Assembly (NCBI RefSeq): GCF_030150285.1
Contig: NZ_JASLGE010000097.1
Location: forward strand, 25,514 to 89,513
Reading direction: 5' to 3'
DNA from: Pseudomonas sp.
GTDB taxonomy: Bacteria > Pseudomonadota > Gammaproteobacteria > Pseudomonadales > Pseudomonadaceae
Length of the DNA: 64,000 nucleotides
Part shown: in pieces, positions 1 through 7,548 of the stretch
How positions within the stretch are numbered: the stretch's first letter is position 1
How the letters are laid out: every line of letters begins with the position of its first letter
The notes under the pieces: model-generated
Databases searched by the model: none
What the model was told of the DNA's origin: nothing
The model's input: only the letters and a program-made list of their open reading frames with translations
Program-made: the position numbers and the translations under genes

Positions 1-158
1 ACGGAGCGGGTGGCGGGCTGGTCTTCGGTGGCCGCGATGGCCGGGGCCGCCTGGACGCCGGCCAAGAGCATGGCGACGGTCAACAACGACAACGTGCACT
101 GCTGCAAACCGCCTGTGCGGGCGTTGGAAGAGGACCGGCTGTTGAAACAAGTGGGCAT
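1..158 (-). CDS. TonB-dependent receptor, N-terminal fragment (cut by window edge)
   Basis: Only the first 52 codons are in the window. They begin with ATG at 158, read MPTCFNSRSSSNARTGG, then a hydrophobic signal-peptide core (LSLLTVAMLLAGVQA) followed by an Ala-rich cleavage region. This is the typical start of an outer-membrane TonB-dependent transducer, in which a secretin/TonB short N-terminal domain would follow. No receptor domain is visible here, so the family is inferred from position: it is the third gene after a FecI-type sigma factor and a FecR-type regulator on the same strand, the usual place for the cognate receptor. Substrate (a siderophore or ferric chelate) cannot be told. 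An exported protein of another kind remains possible. Confidence 0.6.
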   Translation of the reverse strand, partial: MPTCFNSRSSSNARTGGLQQCTLSLLTVAMLLAGVQAAPAIAATEDQPATRS

Positions 159-208
159 TGATAGCGCTCCGTGGTGAACGACTCTTGTTAGTTGCAAAGC
201 TGACTCAA

Positions 209-227
209 AATGCGAATCAGTTGCATT
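209..227. promoter_or_regulatory. Candidate Fur box upstream of the receptor gene
   Basis: The 19 bases AATGCGAATCAGTTGCATT agree at 14 of 19 positions with the Fur consensus as read in the AATGATAATCATTATCATT orientation, and have AATGC/GCATT outer arms. The site lies in the 118-bp gap between the fecR-like gene and the receptor start, so the receptor may have its own iron-regulated promoter. This is a weak match. Confidence 0.35.
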
Positions 228-276
228 GACTACAACGAGACGAATTACCAAAGGCCATCGCGTAAAAAAAGTTTAA

Positions 277-1230
277 TTAATTCAGGATGACCAGCGCGGG
301 GAATTCCGAGAGGTTTGACGAAGTGATGTGAGCCAGTGAGCGCACGATGTCCAGCGGTTGATCGAGGCGGTAATTACCGGTGACTGCGACATTGGCCAGC
401 GTTTCGTTGTTGTTGATGATCCAGCCAGGGTAGTAGCGACGCACTTCGTCCAGCACCTTGCCCATCGGGCAGTTTTCGAACACCAGACGGCCCTGCACCC
501 AGGCCAGGTCGGTCTGAGGGTTGAGCTTGACCGGCTGGCCAAATCCGTTAGGCCCGATACTGACGCTGTTACCCGCCGACAAGCGCATTTGTGCGCCCGC
601 ACTTTTTACCCTCAATTCAACATCGCCCCGTTGCACGCGCACTTGCGCTTCGCCATTGAGGTAGCTCACGGCAAAAGCGGTGTCACGCACGCTGGCGCGA
701 ACCGGGCCGGCGTCGAGCTGCAACGGCAACTCCAGGTTGGCCGGGACTTCAAAAAAGGCTTCGCCCTGATACAGCCGCGCAGTGCCCTGTGCGTTGACCA
801 GGTGGCTGGAAAACGCGGAGTTGGTGTTCAGTAACACCTTTGACCCGTCTTCAAGTTGCAGGTGCTGGCGCTCGCCAACCACGGTCAGGTGATCGGCTTG
901 CAGGCGCATCGGCACATTGCTGTAAGCCCCTACCGTCAGCACCAGTACAGCGGCCGTGGCCAGGTGTTTCCAGTGACGAGCGAGGCGGCGCAACAGGTGG
1001 GGGGCGCGCCGGGTTTGCAGGGCGTGCGCGGCCGCCAGCACCGGTTCACCATTCCACACGGCGTTAGCCTTGGCGAAGGCCAGGGCGTGAGCAGGGTCGG
1101 CATTAAGCCAGGCATTAAAGGCGCGCTGTTGTTCTTCATTCGCGCACTCAAGGGTAATCAGCCAGTCCAGTGCCTGATCCATTGCGCTGTCTTGCAGCAC
1201 GTCTTGAGCAGAGGTGTGAGTGTCCGTCAC
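277..1230 (-). CDS. FecR-family anti-sigma / sigma regulator
   Basis: Cytoplasmic-membrane regulator that relays the state of a TonB-dependent receptor to its partner ECF sigma factor. The 317-aa protein has the usual layout: an N-terminal cytoplasmic DUF4880 part (residues 15-60, with LDWLITLE and FNAWLNADPAH), one membrane segment (about 90-105), and a periplasmic FecR domain (about 115-210, with the EDGSKVLLNTNSAF and GEAFFEV blocks). A C-terminal STN-like tail that contacts the receptor (ALVQGRL-type block, here AWVQGRLVF) follows. It lies 53 bp behind the sigma gene, 118 bp ahead of the receptor fragment, and all three are on the minus strand. Family assignment is firm; the signal is unknown. 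Confidence 0.9.
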   Translation of the reverse strand: MTDTHTSAQDVLQDSAMDQALDWLITLECANEEQQRAFNAWLNADPAHALAFAKANAVWNGEPVLAAAHALQTRRAPHLLRRLARHWKHLATAAVLVLTVGAYSNVPMRLQADHLTVVGERQHLQLEDGSKVLLNTNSAFSSHLVNAQGTARLYQGEAFFEVPANLELPLQLDAGPVRASVRDTAFAVSYLNGEAQVRVQRGDVELRVKSAGAQMRLSAGNSVSIGPNGFGQPVKLNPQTDLAWVQGRLVFENCPMGKVLDEVRRYYPGWIINNNETLANVAVTGNYRLDQPLDIVRSLAHITSSNLSEFPALVILN

Positions 1231-1283
1231 AGATGTTCCTTGGCAGTCTCAGGCATTTTCGCGGCATCGATCGACTGTCAAGG

Positions 1284-1802
1284 TTAAGGCTGATTCAGTC
1301 TGTCGGCTACCCCGATGCAAATGGCCATGATCAATTTCAGTTCCTTTTGAACGGTGCTCAATGAAACGTCCAACTCCTGGGCTATCTCCTGATAACTGCA
1401 GCCATGCAGACGGCTAAGGATAAAGATCCGTTGCTGGCGGGCGCTTAACTGGCTCAGGCTCACACTTAAACGCTCCAGTAATTGCGCCGCCTGGTGGGCT
1501 TCTTCAGGGGTGCTGAGCGGTGAAGCGACCCCTTCAATGATTTCCGTCGGCACATCGTCGACCACCGTGCGCGATTGAATACGGCGCGCGCGCAGATGAT
1601 CAAGCGCCAGATTGCGCGCAGTCTGGTACACAAACGGCTCAAGATGCTCCACGGTGCGCTCGTTAAGGGCACGGGTGACGCGCAAATAGGTCTCTTGCAG
1701 CAAGTCTTCGGCGGTACTGTGGTTATTCACCATGCGCTCAAGCGTGCGCAGCAGCGTTACCCGCTGAGTGAGGAAGACTTGATTGAAGTGGGAGTGACTC
1801 AC
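1284..1802 (-). CDS. FecI-type ECF RNA polymerase sigma factor
   Basis: Iron-starvation type extracytoplasmic-function sigma factor, 172 aa. Region 2 is at about residues 10-75 (AEDLLQETYLRV, then FVYQTARNLALDHLR) and region 4 at about 110-165 (LSARQQRIFILSRLHG, then the helix-turn-helix YQEIAQELDVSLSTVQKEL). The start codon is GTG at 1802. No strong Shine-Dalgarno is visible. A perfect 17-bp palindromic Fur box sits 27 bp upstream, so expression should be iron-repressed. It should recruit polymerase to the promoter of the receptor gene that begins at 158. Confidence 0.9.
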   Translation of the reverse strand: MSHSHFNQVFLTQRVTLLRTLERMVNNHSTAEDLLQETYLRVTRALNERTVEHLEPFVYQTARNLALDHLRARRIQSRTVVDDVPTEIIEGVASPLSTPEEAHQAAQLLERLSVSLSQLSARQQRIFILSRLHGCSYQEIAQELDVSLSTVQKELKLIMAICIGVADRLNQP

Positions 1803-1828
1803 AGGGCGACCCGACCGATTTTGAGCGA

Positions 1829-1845
1829 ATGATAATGCTTATCAT
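1829..1845. promoter_or_regulatory. Fur box before the FecI-type sigma gene
   Basis: ATGATAA-TGC-TTATCAT is a perfect 7-3-7 inverted repeat that matches the core of the Fur consensus GATAATGATAATCATTATC. It ends 27 bp from the GTG start of the sigma gene, where it would cover the promoter. Confidence 0.8.
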
Positions 1846-1904
1846 CTGTGCCGTTGGTCAAGTGATGTTTCAAAATGACCTGAATAAGCATCCTGCAAAG
1901 GGCC

Positions 1905-1972
1905 TTCGCACAAGCTCGCTCCTACGGATCACGGATGGCAGCGTTTGTAGGAACGAGCTTGCTCGTGATCTT
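1905..1972. repeat. REPIN (two inverted REP units)
   Basis: The left unit CACAAGCTCGCTCCTACG (1909-1926) is inverted relative to the right unit TGTAGGAACGAGCTTGCTCG (about 1946-1965). The core is the common Pseudomonas REP. The right half, including CGGATGGCAGCGTTTGTAGGAACGAG and the following GATCTTTTGATCTGG, recurs inverted at about 46075-46130 and 46520-46575. Confidence 0.8.
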
Positions 1973-2003
1973 TTGATCTGGCTTTTGATTTAAAGCCTCC
2001 CCT

Positions 2004-2148
2004 TAAACCACGCTGGCCGATCGCGGAGGCCCACGGCGTAAAGCCGGAACCTTCAGTGGCCGTGACCGCAGCAATGGACAGGATTGCTGAACGACAGCGC
2101 GGCGTCGAAGACGGGGCGGCCCCTCCTACAGGCGTTAGCCTGCGTGGT
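2004..2148. repeat. Dispersed complex intergenic repeat, copy 1
   Basis: The stretch containing ACGGCGTAAAGCCGGAACCTT, GGCCGTGACCGCAGCAATGG and GCGCGGCGTCGAAGACGGGG is found inverted at 6645-6745, 45917-46036 and 46365-46440. With 1905-1972 it fills the 366-bp gene-free gap before mgsA. No gene is seen here. Confidence 0.7.
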
Positions 2149-2168
2149 TTATGCAGGTGTATCGCGCG

Positions 2169-2633
2169 TTACACGCGCCCCTTCAAATACGCGCTGTAAT
2201 CAGGAATGCGGTGAGCGTGCGGCTGGCTCATCAGCGGGCTGCTGAGCAGGTAGTCGGCGCTGCATTCATTGCACGCCACCGGGATATTCCACACGGCCGC
2301 CACCCGCAGCAGCGCCTTGATATCCGGGTCGTGAGGCTGAGGCTCGAACGGGTCCCAGAAGAACACCAGCATATCGACCTGTTGCTCGGCGATGCGCGCG
2401 CCCACTTGCTGATCGCCCCCCAAAGGCCCGCTGATCATGCTCTCAATCGGCAACCCCAGGCGTTGGCTCAACAGCGAGCCCGTGGTGCCGGTGGCACACA
2501 AGTCGTGCTGGCTGAGGGCCGATTTATGACGCTCGGCCCAGTCCAGCAAGAAACCCTTGCAGTGATCATGGGCCACCAGCGCGATGCGCTTGCGAGCCGC
2601 CAGAGTGGCGGTGGTGAAGCTGATACCGATCAT
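2169..2633 (-). CDS. mgsA: Methylglyoxal synthase
   Basis: Converts dihydroxyacetone phosphate to methylglyoxal and phosphate, a bypass that relieves sugar-phosphate build-up. The 154-aa length fits the family (E. coli enzyme 152 aa). Key blocks are present: RIALVAHDHC at about 16-25, LCATGTTG at about 45-52, the catalytic Asp74 in SGPLGGDQQVG, and FFWDPFEPQPHDPDIKALLR at 91-110. Its ATG lies 4 bp behind the gap stop codon, with GGAG inside the end of gap as ribosome-binding site, so the two are almost certainly co-transcribed and translationally linked. That places methylglyoxal production downstream of the HexR-controlled gap promoter, an unusual pairing. Confidence 0.95.
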   Translation of the reverse strand: MIGISFTTATLAARKRIALVAHDHCKGFLLDWAERHKSALSQHDLCATGTTGSLLSQRLGLPIESMISGPLGGDQQVGARIAEQQVDMLVFFWDPFEPQPHDPDIKALLRVAAVWNIPVACNECSADYLLSSPLMSQPHAHRIPDYSAYLKGRV

Positions 2634-2637
2634 CGCG

Positions 2638-3639
2638 TTACTCCGCGTTGCACAGCGCCAGGCAGTTATCGAGCATGCGGTTCGAGAAGCCCCACTCGTT
2701 GTCGTACCAGGCCAGCACTTTGAGCAGCCTGCCGCTGACTTTGGTGTGATTGGCGTCGAAAATCGACGAAAGCGGGTTGTGGTTAAAGTCGCTCGATACC
2801 AGCGGCAAGGTGTTGTAGCCCAGCACTCTGGAATGCTGACTGGCTTCTTTGAACACCGCGTTGACGTGCTCGGCCGTGGCTTCTCGTTTGAGTTCCACGG
2901 TCAGGTCGACCAGTGACACGTTGATCACCGGTACGCGAACCGCCATGCCGGTCAGTTTGCCCGCCAGTTCCGGCAGCACCAGGCCTACCGCTTCGGCTGC
3001 GCCGGTCTTACTCGGGATCATGTTCTGGGTGGCCGAACGCGCGCGGTAAGGGTCGCTGTGGTAAACGTCGGTCAGGTTCTGATCATTGGTGTAGGCGTGG
3101 ATGGTGGTCATCAGGCCGTTTTCAATGCCGAATTCGCGGTGCAGGATTTGCGCCACCGGAGCCAGACAGTTGGTGGTGCACGAGGCGTTGGAGATGATCT
3201 GGTGCGATTGGCGCAGAATGTCGTGGTTCACGCCGTAGACGACCGTCGCATCGGCATTTTTACCGGGTGCAGAGATAATGACCTTGCGGGCGCCGGCCAC
3301 AATATGGGCCTCGGCCTTGCTGCGCTCGGTGAACAGGCCCGTGCATTCGAACACCACGTCAACCTTCAAGGCGGCCCACGGCAGTTCAGCCGGGTTGCGA
3401 ATGGCCGTGACAGCAATACGGTCACCGTTGACGGTCAGGCTCTCCTGGTCATGCTCGACAGTGGCATCGAAGGTGCCATGAACGGTGTCATATTTGAGCA
3501 GGTGAGCATTGATGGAACTGTCACCCAGGTCATTGATGGCGACGACCTGCAAGTCCTGACGGTAGCCTTGGGTATACAGTGCACGCAGGACGTTGCGGCC
3601 GATACGGCCAAAGCCATTGATTGCAATTCGTAGTGTCAT
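2638..3639 (-). CDS. gap: Glyceraldehyde-3-phosphate dehydrogenase, type I
   Basis: Oxidises glyceraldehyde-3-phosphate to 1,3-bisphosphoglycerate with NAD. The 333-aa protein starts at MTLRIAINGFGRIGR (ATG 3639). An open frame runs on upstream to 3810 but lacks the conserved Rossmann start and would cover the regulatory region. The catalytic Cys154 lies in SNASCTTNCLAP, and WYDNEWGFSNRML near the C-terminus is the family block. It is divergent from edd, with 209 bp between the starts containing two HexR boxes, as for the Entner-Doudoroff gap gene of other pseudomonads. mgsA follows 4 bp after its stop. Confidence 0.96.
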   Translation of the reverse strand: MTLRIAINGFGRIGRNVLRALYTQGYRQDLQVVAINDLGDSSINAHLLKYDTVHGTFDATVEHDQESLTVNGDRIAVTAIRNPAELPWAALKVDVVFECTGLFTERSKAEAHIVAGARKVIISAPGKNADATVVYGVNHDILRQSHQIISNASCTTNCLAPVAQILHREFGIENGLMTTIHAYTNDQNLTDVYHSDPYRARSATQNMIPSKTGAAEAVGLVLPELAGKLTGMAVRVPVINVSLVDLTVELKREATAEHVNAVFKEASQHSRVLGYNTLPLVSSDFNHNPLSSIFDANHTKVSGRLLKVLAWYDNEWGFSNRMLDNCLALCNAE

Positions 3640-3662
3640 GGAAAGCGCCTGCCATCGATTTG

Positions 3663-3677
3663 TTGTTGGAATTACAA
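3663..3677. promoter_or_regulatory. HexR box, gap side
   Basis: TTGT-TGGAATT-ACAA fits the TTGT-N7/8-ACAA operator described for P. putida HexR. It lies 24 bp from the gap start codon, in position to block the gap-mgsA promoter. HexR itself is encoded at 24962-25831. Confidence 0.75.
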
Positions 3678-3724
3678 GATTATTCTCATAAAAATAGAAA
3701 ACAAGCCATTTAAGTGGCAATATT

Positions 3725-3739
3725 TTGTTCAATCTACAA
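3725..3739. promoter_or_regulatory. HexR box, edd side
   Basis: TTGT-TCAATCT-ACAA is a second exact TTGT-N7-ACAA match, 110 bp upstream of the edd start and 62 bp (start to start) from the gap-side box. Two boxes in one divergent region suit independent or cooperative control of gap and edd. Confidence 0.75.
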
Positions 3740-3848
3740 CGAGTGACCTGAATCAACGGGTCCGAATGATTGAAGTCGCGCCGCGTCGCGCTTCGGTCAG
3801 CATAGGACACGTGCAGGTCGCCACATCCGTTAGCCTGGAGTTCTACAC

Positions 3849-5675
3849 ATGCATCCCCGCGTTCTTGAAGTGACCGAGCGTCTTATTGCCCGCAGTCGAG
3901 CGACCCGCGAGGCGTACCTGGCGCTTATTCGCGGTGCCGCCAGTGACGGCCCGCAACGCGGCAAGTTGCAGTGCGCCAACTTCGCCCATGGCGTGGCGGG
4001 GTGTGGCACGGAAGATAAAAACACCTTGCGCCTGATGAACGCGGCTAACGTGGCCATTGTTTCGTCCTATAACGACATGCTCTCGGCGCACCAGCCTTAC
4101 GAGCATTTTCCTGAACAGATCAAAAAAGCCCTGCGCGAAGTTGGCTCGGTGGGGCAGTTTGCGGGCGGTACGCCAGCAATGTGTGACGGCGTGACACAGG
4201 GCGAAGCGGGTATGGAACTGAGCTTGCTGAGCCGCGAAGTGATTGCCTTGTCGACCGCTGTGGCGCTGTCGCACAACATGTTCGACGCGGCCCTGATGCT
4301 GGGCATCTGCGACAAAATCGTGCCGGGTCTGTTGATGGGCGCGTTGCGCTTCGGTCACTTGCCGACGATCTTTGTGCCGGGCGGGCCGATGCCATCGGGT
4401 ATTTCCAACAAGGAAAAGGCTGACGTTCGCCAGCGTTATGCCGAGGGCAAGGCCAGCCGCGAAGAGCTGCTGGAGTCAGAGATGAAGTCTTACCACAGCC
4501 CGGGTACTTGCACGTTTTATGGCACGGCCAACACCAACCAGTTGCTGATGGAGGTCATGGGCCTGCATTTGCCGGGGGCCTCTTTCGTCAACCCTTACAC
4601 GCCATTGCGCGATGCCCTGACTCGCGAAGCGGCGCACCAAGTGACCCGTCTTACCCAGCAAAATGGCAGTTTCACGCCGCTGGGCGAGATTGTTGACGAG
4701 CGTTCGCTGGTCAACTCTATCGTTGCCCTGCACGCGACCGGTGGCTCCACCAACCACACCCTGCACATGCCGGCAATTGCCATGGCGGCGGGTATTCAGT
4801 TGACATGGCAAGACATGGCCGACCTGTCCGAGGTGGTACCGACGCTGTCCCACGTGTACCCGAACGGCAAGGCCGACATCAACCACTTCCAGGCGGCGGG
4901 TGGCATGGCTTTTCTGATCCGCGAACTGCTCGAAGCCGGATTGCTGCATGAAAACGTCAACACCGTGGCGGGCTTTGGCCTGAGCCGCTACACCCGCGAA
5001 CCGTTCCTGGTGGACGGCGAACTGGTGTGGCGCGATGGCCCGGTTGAAAGCCTCGATGAGTCGATTTTGCGCCCGGTGGCGCGCGCGTTTTCGGCTGAAG
5101 GGGGCTTGCGGGTCATGGAGGGCAACTTGGGGCGCGGTGTCATGAAAGTGTCGGCGGTTGCCCCCGAGCATCAAATTGTCGAAGCCCCGGCGCGGGTGTT
5201 TCAGGACCAGCAAGAACTGGCCGATGCGTTCAAGGCGGGTGAGCTGGAGCGCGATTTTGTGGCGGTGATGCGCTTTCAGGGCCCGCGCTCCAATGGTATG
5301 CCGGAGTTGCACAAAATGACGCCGTTTCTGGGCGTGCTGCAAGACCGCGGCTTTAAGGTGGCGCTGATTACCGACGGGCGCATGTCCGGGGCTTCAGGCA
5401 AAATTCCGGCGGCCATTCATGTCAGCCCCGAAGCGGCTATTGGCGGTGCACTGGCGCGCGTGCTGGACGGCGATATCATCCGGGTCGACGGCGTTAAAGG
5501 CACGTTGCAACTGTTGGTGGACGAGGCCGCGTTTGCCGCTCGCACTCCGGCCGTCGGTACCTTGAGCAACGCGGTCGGCACCGGGCGTGAGTTGTTTGCG
5601 TTTATGCGCCAGGCCTTCAGTTCGGCCGAGCAGGGCGCGAGTACTTTCACTTCGTCGCTGGAAACCCTCAAATGA
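3849..5675 (+). CDS. edd: 6-Phosphogluconate dehydratase
   Basis: First committed Entner-Doudoroff enzyme: 6-phosphogluconate to 2-keto-3-deoxy-6-phosphogluconate, with an oxygen-sensitive iron-sulfur cluster. The 608-aa length matches the family. IlvD/Edd signatures are present: CDGVTQGEAGMELS at about 116-129 and CDKIVPGLLMGA at about 157-168, each with a cluster-type cysteine, and the C-terminal GRMSGASGKIPAAIHVSPE block. The ATG at 3849 follows a CTGGAG ribosome-binding site at about 3835. The stop overlaps the glk start by 4 bp (ATGA), so the two genes are coupled. Control by HexR from the two boxes upstream is expected. Confidence 0.97.
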   Translation: MHPRVLEVTERLIARSRATREAYLALIRGAASDGPQRGKLQCANFAHGVAGCGTEDKNTLRLMNAANVAIVSSYNDMLSAHQPYEHFPEQIKKALREVGSVGQFAGGTPAMCDGVTQGEAGMELSLLSREVIALSTAVALSHNMFDAALMLGICDKIVPGLLMGALRFGHLPTIFVPGGPMPSGISNKEKADVRQRYAEGKASREELLESEMKSYHSPGTCTFYGTANTNQLLMEVMGLHLPGASFVNPYTPLRDALTREAAHQVTRLTQQNGSFTPLGEIVDERSLVNSIVALHATGGSTNHTLHMPAIAMAAGIQLTWQDMADLSEVVPTLSHVYPNGKADINHFQAAGGMAFLIRELLEAGLLHENVNTVAGFGLSRYTREPFLVDGELVWRDGPVESLDESILRPVARAFSAEGGLRVMEGNLGRGVMKVSAVAPEHQIVEAPARVFQDQQELADAFKAGELERDFVAVMRFQGPRSNGMPELHKMTPFLGVLQDRGFKVALITDGRMSGASGKIPAAIHVSPEAAIGGALARVLDGDIIRVDGVKGTLQLLVDEAAFAARTPAVGTLSNAVGTGRELFAFMRQAFSSAEQGASTFTSSLETLK

Positions 5676-6628
5676 AGCTCGCCCTTGTCGGTGATATCGG
5701 CGGTACCAACGCGCGTTTTGCCCTGTGGGACAACGGGCAGTTAAGTTCGGTCCGCGTCCTGGCCACGGCCGATTTCGCCTGCCCGCAGGCGGCTGTCAGG
5801 CACTACCTCGATGACCTCAACATAGCCCTGGGCACGGTGGGCTCTGTGTGCCTGTCGGTGGCCGGGCCTGTGAGTGGCGATGAGTTTCGCTTCACCAACA
5901 ATCACTGGCGCTTGAGCCGTTCGGTGTTTTGCCATGATCTGCAGGTGGACAACCTGCTGCTGATCAACGACTTCAATGCGATGGCGCTGGGCATGACCTG
6001 CCTGGCCCCCGAAGACGTACGCCAAGTGTGCCCCGGCCTCGCGGAGCCCGAGCGGCCGGCAGTGGTGATCGGGCCGGGTACCGGGCTGGGCGTGGGCACT
6101 CTGCTGAATCTGGGTGAGGGCCAATGGATGGCTTTGCCGGGGGAGGGCGGCCACGTTGACCTGCCCGTGAGCAACCCGCGCGAAGTGCAATTGTGGCAAC
6201 ACATCTACAACGACATCGGCCATGTCAGTGCGGAAACCATTCTGAGCGGCAGCGGTTTGCCGCGTGTGTATCGGGCCATCTGCGCCGTCGAGGGTCATAC
6301 GCCGGTGCTCGACAGCGACCGTGCCATTACCGCTGCGGCCCTGGCAGGTGACCCGGTGGCGCTGCAAGTGCTCGAGCAGTTCAGTTGCTGGTTGGGGCGC
6401 GTGGCGGGCAATAACGTGCTGACCGTCGGCGGCCGTGGCGGGGTGTACATCGTGGGGGGCGTGGTGCCGCGCTTTGCGGATATTTTCCTGGCCAGCGGTT
6501 TTGCCAAAAGCTTCACGGACAAAGGCTGCATGAGTGATTACCTTAAGGGGATTCCAGTGTGGCTGGTCACGGCACCGTATTCGGGGTTGATGGGGGCGGG
6601 CGTAGCGTTGCAACAAGCGTTTGGTTGA
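5672..6628 (+). CDS. glk: Glucokinase
   Basis: ATP-dependent phosphorylation of glucose to glucose-6-phosphate in the cytoplasm. The 318-aa Glk-family protein has the phosphate-binding start GDIGGTNARFAL (residues 8-19), the catalytic-Asp block LLINDFNAMALG (about 96-107), IGPGTGLGVGTLL (about 131-143) and the substrate loop LPGEGGHVDLPV. Its start overlaps the edd stop (ATGA). No hairpin terminator follows; a dispersed repeat at 6645-6745 separates it from gltR. Confidence 0.96.
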   Translation: MKLALVGDIGGTNARFALWDNGQLSSVRVLATADFACPQAAVRHYLDDLNIALGTVGSVCLSVAGPVSGDEFRFTNNHWRLSRSVFCHDLQVDNLLLINDFNAMALGMTCLAPEDVRQVCPGLAEPERPAVVIGPGTGLGVGTLLNLGEGQWMALPGEGGHVDLPVSNPREVQLWQHIYNDIGHVSAETILSGSGLPRVYRAICAVEGHTPVLDSDRAITAAALAGDPVALQVLEQFSCWLGRVAGNNVLTVGGRGGVYIVGGVVPRFADIFLASGFAKSFTDKGCMSDYLKGIPVWLVTAPYSGLMGAGVALQQAFG

Positions 6629-6639
6629 CCGCGCTTCGT

Positions 6640-6745
6640 GGGCGGGGCCTCCCGTCTTCGACGCCGCGCTGTTGCGCGGTAACCCTAGCCATTGCTGCGA
6701 TAACGGCCACATAAGGTTCCGGCTTTACGCCGTGTTGCTTTGAAA
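6640..6745. repeat. Dispersed complex intergenic repeat, copy 2
   Basis: CCCGTCTTCGACGCCGCGCTG, CCATTGCTGCG and GGTTCCGGCTTTACGCCGTG match the copies at 2004-2148 (inverted) and 45917-46440 (direct). It fills most of the 182-bp gap between glk and gltR. Confidence 0.7.
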
Positions 6746-6791
6746 GCGCAAAGTCACCAAACGCTCATACCCCTACCACGGGGTGCCTAAA

Positions 6792-6799
6792 AACAATAA
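6792..6799 (+). promoter_or_regulatory. Candidate Crc/Hfq (CA) motif before gltR
   Basis: AACAATAA fits AAnAAnAA, the Hfq/Crc recognition motif of pseudomonads. It directly abuts the ribosome-binding site AAGGAA and ends 11 nt before the GTG start of gltR. Confidence 0.5.
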
Positions 6800-6810
6800 G
6801 GAATACCGCT

Positions 6811-7548
6811 GTGAGCGCACTCGGCAAATCCATTTTGCTGGTCGATGACGATCAGGAAATTCGTGACCTGCTTGATCTTTATCTGAGTCGCGCCGGTTTT
6901 GCGGTGCGGGCCGTGGGAGATGGCGCAGGGTTGCGGCAGGCGCTGGAACAGGGCAGCAGCGACTTGTTGATCCTGGATGTCATGCTCCCCGACGAAGATG
7001 GCTTCAGCCTGTGCCGCTGGGTGCGGCAACACCCGCGTTTTGCTCAAACCCCGATCATCATGCTCACCGCCAGCTCTGATGAGGCTGACCGCGTGATTGG
7101 CCTTGAGCTGGGCGCGGATGATTACTTGGGCAAGCCCTTTAGCCCTCGCGAGCTCCAGGCGCGGATCAAGGCGCTGTTGCGCCGTTCGCAATTTGCCAGT
7201 GTGGGCGTGGCGGGGGGGCATGACGTCATGGTGTTTGATGAGTGGCGGCTCAACACCGTGACTCATCGGCTGTTTCATCGTGACGGTGAAGAGGTGATTT
7301 TGTCGGGGGCCGACTTTGCCCTGCTCAAACTGTTTTTGGACAACCCGCAACAAATTCTTGATCGCGACACCATCGGCAACGCCACACGTGGCCGCGACCT
7401 GATGCCCCTGGACCGTATCGTCGATATGGCCGTCAGCCGCTTGCGCCAGCGCCTGCGAGACACGGGCAAACCGCCCCGGCTGATTCGCACCGTCCGTGGC
7501 AGCGGCTATCAACTGGCCGCTGACGTCGTGATCAGCCATGGTCTTTAA
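6811..7548 (+). CDS. gltR: Glucose-responsive response regulator (OmpR family)
   Basis: DNA-binding half of the GtrS/GltR system that controls glucose and 2-ketogluconate uptake genes in pseudomonads. The 245-aa protein has a receiver domain (acidic pair in LLVDDDQEIRD, phospho-acceptor Asp in LLILDVMLPDEDG, conserved Lys in LGKPFSPREL) and a C-terminal winged-helix domain (about 140-240, ending DTGKPPRLIRTVRGSGYQL). The start is GTG at 6811 behind AAGGAA. It overlaps gtrS by 11 bp. Its probable targets here are gtsABCD and oprB; direct repeats at 9852-9881 are candidate sites. Confidence 0.9.
   Translation: MSALGKSILLVDDDQEIRDLLDLYLSRAGFAVRAVGDGAGLRQALEQGSSDLLILDVMLPDEDGFSLCRWVRQHPRFAQTPIIMLTASSDEADRVIGLELGADDYLGKPFSPRELQARIKALLRRSQFASVGVAGGHDVMVFDEWRLNTVTHRLFHRDGEEVILSGADFALLKLFLDNPQQILDRDTIGNATRGRDLMPLDRIVDMAVSRLRQRLRDTGKPPRLIRTVRGSGYQLAADVVISHGL

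Noticed and set aside
3640..3810. Upstream extension of the gap frame (57 extra residues)
   Set aside because: The extension has no GAPDH similarity and would run through both HexR boxes; the Rossmann start MTLRIAINGFGRIG is at 3639.
4476..5342. 288-aa open frame opposite edd
   Set aside because: His/Gln/Arg-rich composition is typical of an antisense reading of edd, whose own motifs are complete.
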